Shown: positions 1-8,329 of the stretch, in pieces
How the letters are laid out: each line of letters opens with the position of its first letter
Position numbering within the stretch: the first letter of the stretch is position 1
Assembly (NCBI RefSeq): GCF_000981225.1
Contig: NZ_LAJC01000072.1
Location: 1 to 32,577, forward strand
Direction: 5' to 3'
Origin: Allosalinactinospora lopnorensis
GTDB taxonomy: Bacteria > Actinomycetota > Actinomycetes > Streptosporangiales > Streptosporangiaceae
DNA length: 32,577 bases
The notes under the pieces: model-generated
Told to the model about the DNA's origin: nothing
What the model saw: the letters and a program-made list of their open reading frames with translations, nothing else
Database searches by the model: none
Translations under genes and position numbers: made by a program

Positions 1-80
1 GGCTGTGCCACCGCCTCATCGGGCGCCGACCGGGTACAACAGTGCCGACCGCCCGGCTATTCCAGCCGCTCATCCGGCTG

Positions 81-2336
81 CTACAGCTTCTCGATCGGCG
101 CGAACTTGACCAGGAAGTCCTTCTCGCCGATGTCGGCGCCGAAGTCGATGCGCGCCTTGGTCTTGTCCCCCGCACCGTCGACCAGCAGCACGGTGCCCAG
201 TCCGAACGAGTCGTGGTTGACCTTGTCTCCGGGGGTGAGCGTAGGCACATCCCTCGCCGCCTTGGCGGAGGGGGAAGCGGTACGCGGCCGGCTCGGTACT
301 CCCGTGAACGAGGACTCGGACCGGCGCCACTCGACGAGCTCCGGCGGGATCTCGTCGAGGAATCGCGACGGCGGGTTGTAGGACGGCGTTCCCCACGCAC
401 TGCGGACCGCCGACCTGCTCACGTACAACCGCTCCTGCGCCCGGGTGATTCCCACGTAGGCGAGCCGCCGTTCCTCCTCCAGCGCCGTCTTGTCCCCCAG
501 CGTCCGCATGTGCGGGAAGACCCCGTCCTCCATGCCTGTGAGGAACGCCACCGGGAACTCCAGCCCTTTGGCCGCGTGCAGGGTCATCAGCGTGACGACC
601 CCTCCGCGCTCGTCCGCGTCCGGGATCTGGTCCGTGTCGGCGACCAGGGAGATCTGCTCCAGGAAGTCCACCAGGGTGGGGCCGTCCTCCTCGGGCTCCC
701 CCGCAGCGGGACCGTCCTCCTCCTCTTCGGGGTAGAGCGGTCCCGTGAAGGTGTTCTCGAACTCCCGCGCCACCTCGACGAACTCCTCCAGGTTCTCCAG
801 GCGGCTCTCGTCCTGGATGTCTTTGGAGTTCTCCAGCTCGGACAGGTATCCGGTTCGTTGCAGTACCGCGTCCACGATCTCAGCAGGGGTGATGGTGGGA
901 ACCAGCTCCTCGAGCTCCGCCATGAGGGAGACGAATTCCCGGACGGCCTTCAGCGAGCGTGTGGCGATCCCCGGCGCTTCGTCTGCTCTGCGCAGCGCCT
1001 TGGCGAAGGAGATCCGCTCGCGCGCGGCGAAGAGCTCGATCGTCTCCTCGGCCCGGTCCCCGATACCGCGCTTCGGAACGTTCAGGATCCGGCGCAGACT
1101 CACCGTGTCCTCGGGATTGGCGAGTACCCGCAGGTAGGCGAGGATGTCCCGGATCTCCTTGCGCTCGTAGAAGCGCACTCCGCCGACGATCTTGTATGGC
1201 AGCCCGGTCCGGATGAACACGTCCTCGAACACTCGGGACTGGGCGTTGGTCCGGTAGAACACGGCGACCTCGCCCGGCGCGCACACGCCGTCGTCGGTCA
1301 GGCTGTCGATCTCCCCGACGACGAAGGCCGCCTCGTCATGCTCGTTGTCGGCGACGTAGCCGGACAGCGAGGGGCCACCTCTCTGTTCCGACCAGAGGTT
1401 CTTGGCGGGCCGATCGGCGTTGCGCTCGATGACGGCGTTCGCCGCCGTCAGGATGTTCTGCGTGGAGCGGTAGTTCTGCTCCAGCAGGATCGTGCGCGCC
1501 TCGGGATAGTCGCGCTCGAACTCCAGGATGTTCCGGATCGTCGCGCCGCGGAACGCGTAGATGGACTGGTCGGCGTCCCCTACGACGCACAGTTCCGACG
1601 GCGCGTCCCCGGTGCCGACAAGCTCCCGGACCAGCACGTACTGGGCGTGGTTGGTGTCCTGGTACTCGTCGACGAGGATGTGCCGGAACCGGCGCCGGTA
1701 GTGTTCCGCGACCTCGGGGAACATCTGCAGCAGGTTGACCGTGATCATGATCAGGTCGTCGAAGTCCATCGCGCCGGCCTCGTGCAGCCGCTGCTGGTAC
1801 AGCGTGTAGGCCTCGGCGAGTTTCTTCTCCTGCTCGGTCTGCGCCCGTTCGGCGAAGGTGTCGTAGTCGACGAGCTCGTTCTTGAGGTTGGACACCTGCG
1901 CCGAGAAGGACTTCGGCGGATAGCGCTTGGGGTCCAGGTCCATCTCGCGGCAGACCAGTTGCATCAGCCGCTGTGAGTCGGCCGAATCATAGATGGTGAA
2001 GCTGCTCGGGTAGCCCAGTCGGGTCGCCTCGCGGCGCAGAATGCGCACGCAGGCCGAGTGGAAGGTCATCACCCACATCGCGTTGGCGACACGGGTGCCC
2101 AGCAGACCCTCGATGCGTTCCTTCATCTCCGCGGCCGCCTTGTTGGTGAAGGTGATCGCGAGGACTTCACCGGCGCGTATTCCCCGCTCGGCGAGCAGGT
2201 AGGCGATGCGGTGGGTGAGTACCCGGGTCTTGCCGGAGCCCGCACCCGCGACGATCAACAACGGACTGCCGGAGTGCGTCACGGCGTCGCGCTGGGGGAC
2301 GTTGAGACCTTCGAGAAGTTGCTCTTGGGACGACAC
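81..2336 (-). CDS. pcrA: ATP-dependent DNA helicase PcrA/UvrD (superfamily 1A)
   Basis: This is a full-length 3'-5' DNA helicase of the UvrD/PcrA family, 751 residues, acting in nucleotide excision repair and removal of recombinase filaments or stalled RNA polymerase. The helicase motifs appear in order: Walker A AGAGSGKT (about 30-37), the Ia motif TFTNKAAAEMK, DEYQDTN (motif II), GDADQSIYAFRGA (motif III), QNYRST (motif IV), TLHAAKGLEF (motif V) and AYVGITRA (motif VI). The C-terminal 55 residues (DKVNHDSFGLGTVL onward) are the Tudor-like domain that in PcrA homologues contacts RNA polymerase. The start is a GTG preceded by GGAGGC about 5 bases upstream. It is divergent from the nucleoside hydrolase, with 124 bases between them. 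I see no missing motif. Identification rests on motif recognition and is very secure. Confidence 0.97.
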   Translation of the reverse strand: MSSQEQLLEGLNVPQRDAVTHSGSPLLIVAGAGSGKTRVLTHRIAYLLAERGIRAGEVLAITFTNKAAAEMKERIEGLLGTRVANAMWVMTFHSACVRILRREATRLGYPSSFTIYDSADSQRLMQLVCREMDLDPKRYPPKSFSAQVSNLKNELVDYDTFAERAQTEQEKKLAEAYTLYQQRLHEAGAMDFDDLIMITVNLLQMFPEVAEHYRRRFRHILVDEYQDTNHAQYVLVRELVGTGDAPSELCVVGDADQSIYAFRGATIRNILEFERDYPEARTILLEQNYRSTQNILTAANAVIERNADRPAKNLWSEQRGGPSLSGYVADNEHDEAAFVVGEIDSLTDDGVCAPGEVAVFYRTNAQSRVFEDVFIRTGLPYKIVGGVRFYERKEIRDILAYLRVLANPEDTVSLRRILNVPKRGIGDRAEETIELFAARERISFAKALRRADEAPGIATRSLKAVREFVSLMAELEELVPTITPAEIVDAVLQRTGYLSELENSKDIQDESRLENLEEFVEVAREFENTFTGPLYPEEEEDGPAAGEPEEDGPTLVDFLEQISLVADTDQIPDADERGGVVTLMTLHAAKGLEFPVAFLTGMEDGVFPHMRTLGDKTALEEERRLAYVGITRAQERLYVSRSAVRSAWGTPSYNPPSRFLDEIPPELVEWRRSESSFTGVPSRPRTASPSAKAARDVPTLTPGDKVNHDSFGLGTVLLVDGAGDKTKARIDFGADIGEKDFLVKFAPIEKL

Positions 2337-2460
2337 GCCTCCAGATTACGGGGGGCCGCGGGTGCCCGTCTCCCGCTCGGCGGAGCCCGGTTCCCCGCTC
2401 CTCGCGCACCGGTCTAGCCTTGGGTGCGCACATCCGGTCCCGTCCACCTTGGGGGAGAAC

Positions 2461-3393
2461 GTGCGCGTCTTCGTCGACTGCGATCCCGGCATCGATGACG
2501 CACTCGCGCTTGCCTACCTGAGCGCGCAGCCGGAAGTGGAGATCGCCGGCATCGGAGCGGTCTTCGGCAACAACACGGTCAGGCAGACGACGGACAACGC
2601 CCTCCGCCTAGTGGAGCTGTACGGCTGCCCCGAGACCCCTGTCGCGTCCGGCGCGGCGCGGCCGCTCGTGCAGCCGCCGAAGCCCAGCGAGCACGTCCAC
2701 GGCGCCAATGGTCTCGGGAATGTCGAGACTCCGGCACCGCACGGAAGCCCGGCCGCCGAGTCGGCCGCGGAGCTGCTGGTCCGGCTGGCCCGTTCGGATC
2801 CTGGCGAGATCGACGTGCTCGCCATCGGCCCGTTGACGAACCTGGCCCTGGCGCTCGGCTTGGAACCGGAACTGCCGAAACTGGTCCGCCGCGTGGTGAT
2901 AATGGGCGGTGCCGTGCGGGTGCCGGGCAACCTGACCCCCTGGGCCGAGGCCAACATCGTCAACGACCCTGAGGCCGCCGAGGTGGTGCTCGCCGCCGGG
3001 TTCCAGGCGACGCTGGTCGCACTGGACGTCACCATGAAGACGGTGGCGCCGGGCGCCTGGTTGGACGAGCTGAAGACCGTCAGCGGCGAACGCGCCCGGC
3101 TGGCATCGCGGTTCCTGGAGTTCTACACCGGCTGGTACAGCGAGGTCTTCGGGGTCCGCCAGTGCGCGATGCACGATCCGCTGGCCGCCGCGATCCTGGT
3201 CGACCCCGCTCTTGTGACCGACGCGGTCGAGGTCGGTGTCCGGGTCGAGCTGAAGGGCGAGCACACGCGCGGGCTCACCATAGCCGACCTGCGCCCCAAC
3301 GCCGACCCCTCCGACCAGCGCCCCAAACTCACGCTCGCCACCGAGGCCGACGGGCCGGCGCTCCTGAAGCGCATGCTGGACGCACTGCGCTGA
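2461..3393 (+). CDS. Inosine-uridine preferring nucleoside hydrolase
   Basis: The predicted product is a 310-residue nucleoside N-ribohydrolase, which cleaves the N-glycosidic bond of ribonucleosides to free base and ribose for salvage. The N-terminal calcium-binding aspartate cluster DCDPGIDD (residues 6-13) is intact, as are the mid-protein NIVNDPEAA block and the C-terminal AMHDPLAAA block that supplies the catalytic histidine and a metal-binding aspartate. The open frame extends 255 bases upstream, but GTG at 2461 is the likely start because GGGGGAG lies 4-5 bases before it and family homology begins there. There is no signal peptide, so it is cytoplasmic. It is convergent with the response regulator, with an 18-base gap. 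Substrate preference (purine or pyrimidine) cannot be read from the sequence. Confidence 0.93.
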   Translation: MRVFVDCDPGIDDALALAYLSAQPEVEIAGIGAVFGNNTVRQTTDNALRLVELYGCPETPVASGAARPLVQPPKPSEHVHGANGLGNVETPAPHGSPAAESAAELLVRLARSDPGEIDVLAIGPLTNLALALGLEPELPKLVRRVVIMGGAVRVPGNLTPWAEANIVNDPEAAEVVLAAGFQATLVALDVTMKTVAPGAWLDELKTVSGERARLASRFLEFYTGWYSEVFGVRQCAMHDPLAAAILVDPALVTDAVEVGVRVELKGEHTRGLTIADLRPNADPSDQRPKLTLATEADGPALLKRMLDALR

Positions 3394-3411
3394 CGTGCCG
3401 CCGTACCCGGC

Positions 3412-4101
3412 TCAGAGCAGCTTGCGCGCCGTGGCCCAGCGGCTGAGCTCATGCCGGTTGGAGAGCTGGAGCTTGCGCAGCACCGAGGAGACGTGGGTCT
3501 CCACGGTCTTCACCGAGATGAAGAGTTCCTTCGCCACTTCCTTGTAGGCGTAGCCGCGCGCGATGAGGCGCAGGACCTCGCGCTCCCGCTGGGTGAGGCG
3601 GTCGAGTTCGGGGTCCATGGGCGGGGAGTCCGTGGCCGCGAACGCGTCCAGCACGAATCCGGCGAGGCGCGGGGAGAACACCGCGTCGCCGTCGGCGACC
3701 CGGACGATCGCGTCGGCGAGCTCCTTGCCCGAGATCGTCTTGGTGACATAGCCGCGCGCGCCGCCGCGGACCACGCCGATGACGTCCTCGGCAGCGTCGG
3801 AGACCGACAGCGCGAGGAACTTGATGTCCGGGTGGTGGGACAGCACCCGGCGCAGCACCTCCACACCGCCCCCGCCGGGCAGGTGCACGTCGAGCAGTAC
3901 GAGGTCGGGCTGGTGCTCGCTGATGACGTGGACGGCACCGTCGACGTCGCCGGCCTCGCCGATGACCTCGACCGCGTTGCCCAGTTCCCCGCGGACTCCG
4001 CTGCGGAAGAGCCGGTGGTCGTCCACGATGACCACGCGCGGCACCGCGGCGCCGCTGCCGAAGGTGGTGTTGTCGTCTGCCACGTCATGGACTTTACCCA
4101 T
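3412..4101 (-). CDS. NarL/LuxR-family response regulator (partner of PspC kinase)
   Basis: This 229-residue DNA-binding response regulator has a receiver domain (about 22-135) with the acidic pair D27/D28, phospho-acceptor D71 in LVLLDVHLPGG and the conserved lysine K121 in GYVTKT. A LuxR-type helix-turn-helix follows at about 168-225 (LTQREREVLRLIARG, then VKTVETHVSSVLRKL). It lies 64 bases downstream of the histidine kinase on the same strand and is almost certainly its cognate regulator. I chose ATG at 4101; an in-frame start 24 bases further upstream and a GTG at VADDN are alternatives, and none has a convincing ribosome binding site. It probably controls the divergent PspC/LiaF-like genes and its own operon. 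The direct repeats at 5435-5484 are a candidate target. Confidence 0.93.
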   Translation of the reverse strand: MGKVHDVADDNTTFGSGAAVPRVVIVDDHRLFRSGVRGELGNAVEVIGEAGDVDGAVHVISEHQPDLVLLDVHLPGGGGVEVLRRVLSHHPDIKFLALSVSDAAEDVIGVVRGGARGYVTKTISGKELADAIVRVADGDAVFSPRLAGFVLDAFAATDSPPMDPELDRLTQREREVLRLIARGYAYKEVAKELFISVKTVETHVSSVLRKLQLSNRHELSRWATARKLL

Positions 4102-4165
4102 CCGAGCAGGGCAGCGGCATCCCACTGGGCGGCTGCGGCCGGATCCGGTCCGCCGGAACGGGTCC

Positions 4166-5371
4166 TCAGCCGAATTCCGGGATACGCGGCATACGCAATT
4201 GGACCTCAGTGCCCTCCCCGGGGGCGGTGCGGACGCGGGCCTCTCCGCCGTGCCGTTTCATCCGCCCGATGATCGAGCCGCGCACGCCCATGCGGTCGTC
4301 GGGGACGGCGTCGAGGTCGAACCCCTGGCCGCGGTCCCGGACGAAAATGAGCACCTCCTTCGGTTCGACCTCACCGAACACGGAGATGCTGTCGGCCCCC
4401 GCGTACTTGGAGGCGTTGACCATCGCCTCCCGGGAGGCCTGCAGTTCCGCCCGGATGCCGTCGTCGATCGGGCCGTCGCCGACGCAGACCACCTCGATCG
4501 GCACCCCGTGGGACTCCTCCACTTCGGCGGCGACCCGCTCCAGCGCGGGCTTGACCGTGGTGTCGGCGTCGGCGGGACGCTGGTACAGCCAGCTGCGCAG
4601 TGCGCGCTCCTGGACACGGGCCAGCCGCTGGACTTCGCGCGGGTCGTCGGCCCGGCGCTGGATGAGGGTGAGCGTGTGGAGCACGGAGTCGTGGATGTGC
4701 GCCGCGAGTTCGGCGCGCTCCTGGTTGCGGATGCGCTCGCGGCGCTCCCGGTCGCGTTCCCGGACCAGGCCGACGATCCACGGTGCGGCGATCAGGGAGA
4801 TGCCCGCGAGCATGGTGGCCGCGAAGGTCAGGCCCGTGCGGGCCTCCTGGAGTTGCTGCTGGAAGACGAGGAAGCCGATGACGCCGATGACGATGAGGAG
4901 GACGCCGGCTCCGATGCGCACCCAGCCTTTCCTGCTAGGCAGGGCCGTCGTGGACACCCACTCGTCGCGGAGGGCGGGGTTGGCCTGCTGCCAGAGGACG
5001 GCGGCGCCCAGCGCGCCGAAGATGAGGAACCAGAGCAGCGGATCGAACATCCCGCCGAAGACGAGGAAGAGCATGCTCAGCACGGCCGCCAGGGCGAGGT
5101 AGCCGAGCAGCCGCCCGACGTCGCGCCGTTTCCCGGGCGTGCCGCTCTCCTCGCCGGTGTCCTGCGCGGTTTCGGGTTCCACCGGCACGAAGAACACCAG
5201 CACGACGTACACGGCGATACCGATCCCGCCGAAGCCCAAGGCGAGAAGCGCCAGGCGGGACACGATCGGGGGGATCCCGAGGTGCTGGGCCAGCCCGGCC
5301 GCGACCCCGGCGAGCAGCCGGCCGTCGCGCGCACGGTAGAACCGCGGCGTTTCGCCGGCTGTCTCCGCCAC
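4166..5371 (-). CDS. PspC-domain sensor histidine kinase
   Basis: This is a 401-residue membrane histidine kinase. A PspC domain occupies about residues 10-65 (RARDGRLLAGVAAGLAQHLG followed by a membrane segment). Further hydrophobic segments lie at about 87-127, 152-172 and 183-203. The dimerisation/phosphotransfer helix carries AAHIHDSVLHTL, with H227 as the likely phosphorylated residue. The HATPase region has N319 in EAMVNASKY, DRGQGFD (346-352) and MGVRGS (361-366). The HD-type phosphoacceptor places it in the NarX/LiaS-like class that pairs with LuxR-type regulators. The PspC input suggests that it senses envelope stress through other PspC proteins or the membrane itself; this is inference. 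It is divergent from a second PspC gene, separated by 183 bases. Confidence 0.92.
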   Translation of the reverse strand: MAETAGETPRFYRARDGRLLAGVAAGLAQHLGIPPIVSRLALLALGFGGIGIAVYVVLVFFVPVEPETAQDTGEESGTPGKRRDVGRLLGYLALAAVLSMLFLVFGGMFDPLLWFLIFGALGAAVLWQQANPALRDEWVSTTALPSRKGWVRIGAGVLLIVIGVIGFLVFQQQLQEARTGLTFAATMLAGISLIAAPWIVGLVRERDRERRERIRNQERAELAAHIHDSVLHTLTLIQRRADDPREVQRLARVQERALRSWLYQRPADADTTVKPALERVAAEVEESHGVPIEVVCVGDGPIDDGIRAELQASREAMVNASKYAGADSISVFGEVEPKEVLIFVRDRGQGFDLDAVPDDRMGVRGSIIGRMKRHGGEARVRTAPGEGTEVQLRMPRIPEFG

Positions 5372-5434
5372 CGATGTACCTTCCCCTCCTCGCCTGTGCT
5401 CTTCCCAGAATGCCCCGTGATCACCGCGGCGGCA

Positions 5435-5484
5435 TCAGGGACGGGCCCCGGAGTGTCCCGGAACGCCTCAGGGTGTGGTCAGGG
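5435..5484. promoter_or_regulatory. Phased TCAGGG direct repeats between divergent PspC genes
   Basis: TCAGGG occurs three times at 5435-5440, 5468-5473 and 5479-5484. The last two extend to TCAGGGT and start 11 bases apart, and the first lies exactly 33 bases before the second, so all three face the same side of the helix. They sit in the 183-base region between the kinase and the PspC/LiaF-like gene. This fits a binding array for the LuxR-type regulator encoded next door, but the motif is short and GC-rich, so chance cannot be excluded. Confidence 0.35.
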
Positions 5485-5554
5485 TCGTCCCGGATGGGAA
5501 CCGGTGCCGGTGAGAGGCGAGGATGGGAACGTGAAGGAGACGTGGTGACCGACC

Positions 5555-7015
5555 GTGGCAGACGAGCGAGAGCCGGTGGACGGCGCAGAGCAGCAAGAGC
5601 CGGGCACGGCCGGGTCCACTAGCCCGCCGGGCAGGGGCCACGGTCGGGAGCTGCGCAAGAACGCCGAGGCCGGCGTAGTCACAGGGGTCTGCGCCGGCCT
5701 CGGCGAGTACACGCGTGTCGATCCTGTTGTGTGGCGGGTCGCGTTCGCCATCACCGGGCTCGCCTGCGGCACCGGTCTGTGGCTCTACATCGCCGCGTGG
5801 ATGATGATGCGGGATTCCGAGGGCGGTCCGGCGATGTCGGAACAGCTACTCGACCGCCGTTTCGCTCCCGAGTCCGTGCTGTCCGTCCTGGTCCTGGGGC
5901 TGGCCGCGGCCACGGCGCTCAGCCTGGTCGGCGGGATCAGCTGGGGCACGCTCGTCCTCGCCACACCGCTCATCCTCGGCCTGCTGACCGCGCACAACCG
6001 CGGCGTGGATCTGCGGCAGACGTTCCGCGACCTCCCCGAGCAGTGGCGGACGAGCGAGCCGCCCCCGGCAGCGCCGGAGCCGGAGCCGGCACCGGCCTAC
6101 TACAACCCGGCCCAGCCGTGGGCCGCGGCTCCGAGCGGGCCGATCGACCTCGCCGTCGTTGGGGACCGGAACGCGCGAAGCACCCGGGAGAGCGCGGACG
6201 GCGACACCGGGGAGGACGAGGGCGAAGACCGTGAGGAGACGGCCCGCACGGCGGCGGAACGGGCCCGGAGATCAGCGGAGAGAGCGCGTGATCAGGCTCG
6301 AAGAACCCGGGAGCGCCGGAGGGCGAAACGGCACGAGAAGGGCGTTCTGCTGTTCGGCCTGGTTTTCTTGGCCATCGTGGCGGCGACCGGTATCACGTTC
6401 GGCCTCACCGGAGGGCCCTCGCTGTCCGCCCTGCTGGGCCCCGAGACCGGACCCGTCTACCTGGGAAGTGTCGTCGCGATCGTCGGTGTGGCCCTGCTCG
6501 CGGGGACCTGGGTGGGCAACCCCCGTGGTCTGGTCGTCCTGGGCACGCTGCTGACCGTGCTGCTGGTCGGCGTGTCGAGCACGAACCTGACCGGCATCCG
6601 GATCGGCACTGCGGAGTGGCGTCCCACGACGGCCGCCGAGGACCGAGAGTACCACCTCACCGCGGGCAGGGCCGAACTGGACCTGACCGGGATGACGCTG
6701 CGGCCGGGCGATCAGGTGGAGGTCAGCGCGAGCGTGCGCCTCGGCGAGATAGACGTGCTGGCCCCGGACACGGCGCGGGTGGACGTGCGCGCTACGACGA
6801 CGGTCGGTCGGATCCGGATCGACGACTCGGTCCGTTCCGGAACCCTGCTCGATGTCAGCAGGAGCCTGGATCCCGAGACCCCGGGGAAGAGACGCCCGGC
6901 GGAAAAAGCGGACCAGCGGGAGGAGCCGCAGGAAGGGGAGTCCGAACCGCCTGTTCTGGTCGTGCGCCTGGCATCCTACGGCGCCGATATGGAGGTGCGG
7001 CGTGTCACGCCTTAA
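5555..7015 (+). CDS. PspC-domain membrane protein with LiaF-like C-terminal domain
   Basis: This 486-residue protein begins with a PspC domain (about 33-87: RKNAEAGVVTGVCAGLGEYTRVD, then a membrane segment ending AAWMMMRDSEGG). Two membrane segments follow at about 107-148, then a proline-rich and then highly charged Arg/Glu stretch (about 168-265) that could form a coiled coil. Further membrane segments lie at about 268-345. The last 120 residues (EYHLTAGRAELDLTGMTLRPGD onward) resemble the beta-repeat domain of LiaF/cell-wall-active antibiotic response proteins. The start is GTG; AAGGAG lies about 16 bases upstream, rather far, but an upstream in-frame GTG at 5531 runs straight into a stop. 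It is probably the modulator or target of the adjacent kinase/regulator pair, acting at the cytoplasmic membrane. Domain boundaries are estimates. Confidence 0.85.
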   Translation: MADEREPVDGAEQQEPGTAGSTSPPGRGHGRELRKNAEAGVVTGVCAGLGEYTRVDPVVWRVAFAITGLACGTGLWLYIAAWMMMRDSEGGPAMSEQLLDRRFAPESVLSVLVLGLAAATALSLVGGISWGTLVLATPLILGLLTAHNRGVDLRQTFRDLPEQWRTSEPPPAAPEPEPAPAYYNPAQPWAAAPSGPIDLAVVGDRNARSTRESADGDTGEDEGEDREETARTAAERARRSAERARDQARRTRERRRAKRHEKGVLLFGLVFLAIVAATGITFGLTGGPSLSALLGPETGPVYLGSVVAIVGVALLAGTWVGNPRGLVVLGTLLTVLLVGVSSTNLTGIRIGTAEWRPTTAAEDREYHLTAGRAELDLTGMTLRPGDQVEVSASVRLGEIDVLAPDTARVDVRATTTVGRIRIDDSVRSGTLLDVSRSLDPETPGKRRPAEKADQREEPQEGESEPPVLVVRLASYGADMEVRRVTP

Positions 7016-7220
7016 GAAGACCGATTGGGCATCGTTCGTCGCCGGTCTGCTGTTCGTGTCCCTTGGTGTGGTGTTCGTCATCAGCGGCTCGACGAACTGG
7101 AGTTTCGGCGCGATATGGATCCTGCCGGTACTCGCCATCGGCTTGGGGATCGTAGCGATCGCCCGCGCCCTCGTCCGCGCACGGGACCGCCGCGAGCCGG
7201 GTCCCGACGCAGAGACCTGA
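7002..7220 (+). CDS. Small two-segment membrane protein
   Basis: This 72-residue protein overlaps the end of the PspC/LiaF-like gene by 14 bases and has GGAGG 6 bases before its GTG start, so it is translationally coupled and belongs to the same operon. It has two hydrophobic segments (about 11-28 and 35-52) separated by a short SGSTNWSFGA loop, and a charged C-terminus. The arrangement resembles the short membrane-hairpin proteins often found beside LiaF/PspC genes. I do not recognise a named family. By context it may modulate the stress module. Confidence 0.75.
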   Translation: MSRLKKTDWASFVAGLLFVSLGVVFVISGSTNWSFGAIWILPVLAIGLGIVAIARALVRARDRREPGPDAET

Positions 7221-7571
7221 CCGGGTCCCGTTTCCGCTCCGCGGGCTCCGCCGGCGGAGCGCCGCAACCACGCCGGGAACCAGGCTTCTCGGGAATTCCC
7301 GGCACTCCGCTGTTTTCGGACGAAAACCGCGGAAGCGGGTCAGGTGCGCTCCATTCGAAAAGCTTTTACGAGTCACACCGAATCGGGCACACGCGGGCCT
7401 TCCCTCTTTTATGCCGCAGGGACGGAGAATCCCGAGCGCATCCGCTGTGAACTGGGGCTACTACCGCGAGTCGCTCTCCGAATTCCAGCTCGGCATGTTC
7501 GCATATATCTGAGGATGGCGCTTCCCACTTTCCATGCGAACAACTCGTACACGCCATCTTCGGGAGGAATT
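7221..7571. other. 351-base leader of the LPXTG gene with several hairpins
   Basis: I see no gene here. A perfect 16-base palindrome at 7245-7260 (arms GCTCCGCC/GGCGGAGC) follows the preceding stop codon and may serve as a weak terminator. A hairpin with arms GTTTTC/GAAAAC lies at 7312-7327, and the palindrome AAAAGCTTTT at 7358-7367. Arms GTTCGCAT (7497-7504) and ATGCGAAC (7534-7541) form an 8-base inverted repeat around a 29-base loop. The stretch CATATATCT at 7502-7510 is a possible -10 region. The segment is visibly more AT-rich than its surroundings, as expected of a regulated promoter and long leader. Confidence 0.5.
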
Positions 7572-8189
7572 ATGAAGAGACCCCTAGTCGGGATGGCTGT
7601 CGCGGGAATCGTGTCCATCGCCGCGGTCGGCGGCGGCTACGCCGCACAGGCGGATGATCTCAGCGGGCTCTATGGGTCGGTCCCGCACGCCACTGAGAGG
7701 AAGGAGGCCCCGCACGAGTCACCGCGCGGCGGATACGGACCCCCGGAGTACCCGGAATACGAGAACTACGGCGATCACAGCGAGCACGCGAAATACCCGG
7801 AATACGAGAACTACGGCGATCGCGGGGGGCACGACCGCCATGGCCGCGCCCCTGGCGAGCGCGGGTCCGAGGAAGGCGATACGCCCGCCACGGGCCACCC
7901 GCCGGAGGGCATGGGCGGAGAGTCCGGGCAGGACGCCCCACCCGAGGAGGGCGTGCTGCCGGGCGAGGGCACGCTGCCCGAGGAGCAGGCCTCCGAAGAG
8001 CTGACCTCCGAAGATCGGGCGTCCGAGGAACAGGGATCCGAGGAGCACGCGGAGGACGAGGCCGCCACGACGCTGCCGGTGACCGGCGGCCCGCTGGCGG
8101 TGCTCGCGCTCATCGGCGTGGCGGCACTCGCCGCGGGCGCCGCGCTTCTCGGTGTCGCGCGGCGCCTGCGCTACAAGCCTCGGCATTGA
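7572..8189 (+). CDS. LPXTG cell-wall-anchored acidic surface protein
   Basis: This 205-residue secreted protein has a signal peptide (MKRP, hydrophobic 5-24, cleavage probably after YAAQA) and a complete sortase signal at the C-terminus: LPVTG (168-172), a hydrophobic segment (about 173-196) and a positive tail (RRLRYKPRH). In between lies low-complexity sequence. YPEYENYGD occurs at 60-68 and again at 75-83, and a Glu/Ser-rich region (about 137-165) repeats SEE/SED. The strong ribosome binding site GGAGGA lies 3-5 bases before the ATG. The frame stays open upstream, but signal peptide and RBS fix the start. No sortase gene lies in this window, so a housekeeping sortase encoded elsewhere must attach it. 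The disordered acidic middle suggests a spacer or a cation- or partner-binding role; its function is unknown. Confidence 0.85.
   Translation: MKRPLVGMAVAGIVSIAAVGGGYAAQADDLSGLYGSVPHATERKEAPHESPRGGYGPPEYPEYENYGDHSEHAKYPEYENYGDRGGHDRHGRAPGERGSEEGDTPATGHPPEGMGGESGQDAPPEEGVLPGEGTLPEEQASEELTSEDRASEEQGSEEHAEDEAATTLPVTGGPLAVLALIGVAALAAGAALLGVARRLRYKPRH
7749..7821 (+). repeat. Two 28-base direct repeats, 45 bases apart, inside the LPXTG gene
   Basis: Bases 7749-7776 and 7794-7821 are identical over 28 bases. The 45-base offset equals 15 codons, so the repeat is in frame and doubles the YPEYENYGD peptide. It looks like a recent in-frame duplication in a surface protein. Confidence 0.85.
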
Positions 8190-8266
8190 GCCGAACGCCT
8201 CGTCCACGTCCGAGCGGGGCCGGCGCCGACAGCGCGTCGGAAGGGTGTTCCCGCACCGGAGAACCG

Positions 8267-8296
8267 CCGGCCGGCCCCTGCCGAAGGGCCGGCCGG
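8267..8296. terminator. Bidirectional hairpin terminator, LPXTG gene / crotonase
   Basis: A perfect 11-base stem (CCGGCCGGCCC at 8267-8277 with GGGCCGGCCGG at 8286-8296) encloses an 8-base loop between two convergent genes. There is no clear T tract on either side, as is common in high-GC actinomycetes. Confidence 0.7.
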
Positions 8297-8329
8297 TACC
8301 GACGCCGGGGCTTCGCTCCGTGTCCGCCT

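Noticed and set aside
42-1976. Long plus-strand open frame of 644 codons opposite pcrA
   Set aside because: It is antisense to an intact helicase, has no recognisable motif or ribosome binding site, and such antisense frames are expected in very GC-rich DNA.
3779-5548. Long plus-strand open frame of 589 codons opposite the kinase and regulator
   Set aside because: Both genes beneath it have complete families and motifs; the antisense product is low-complexity Arg/Asp/Gly with no homology I recognise.
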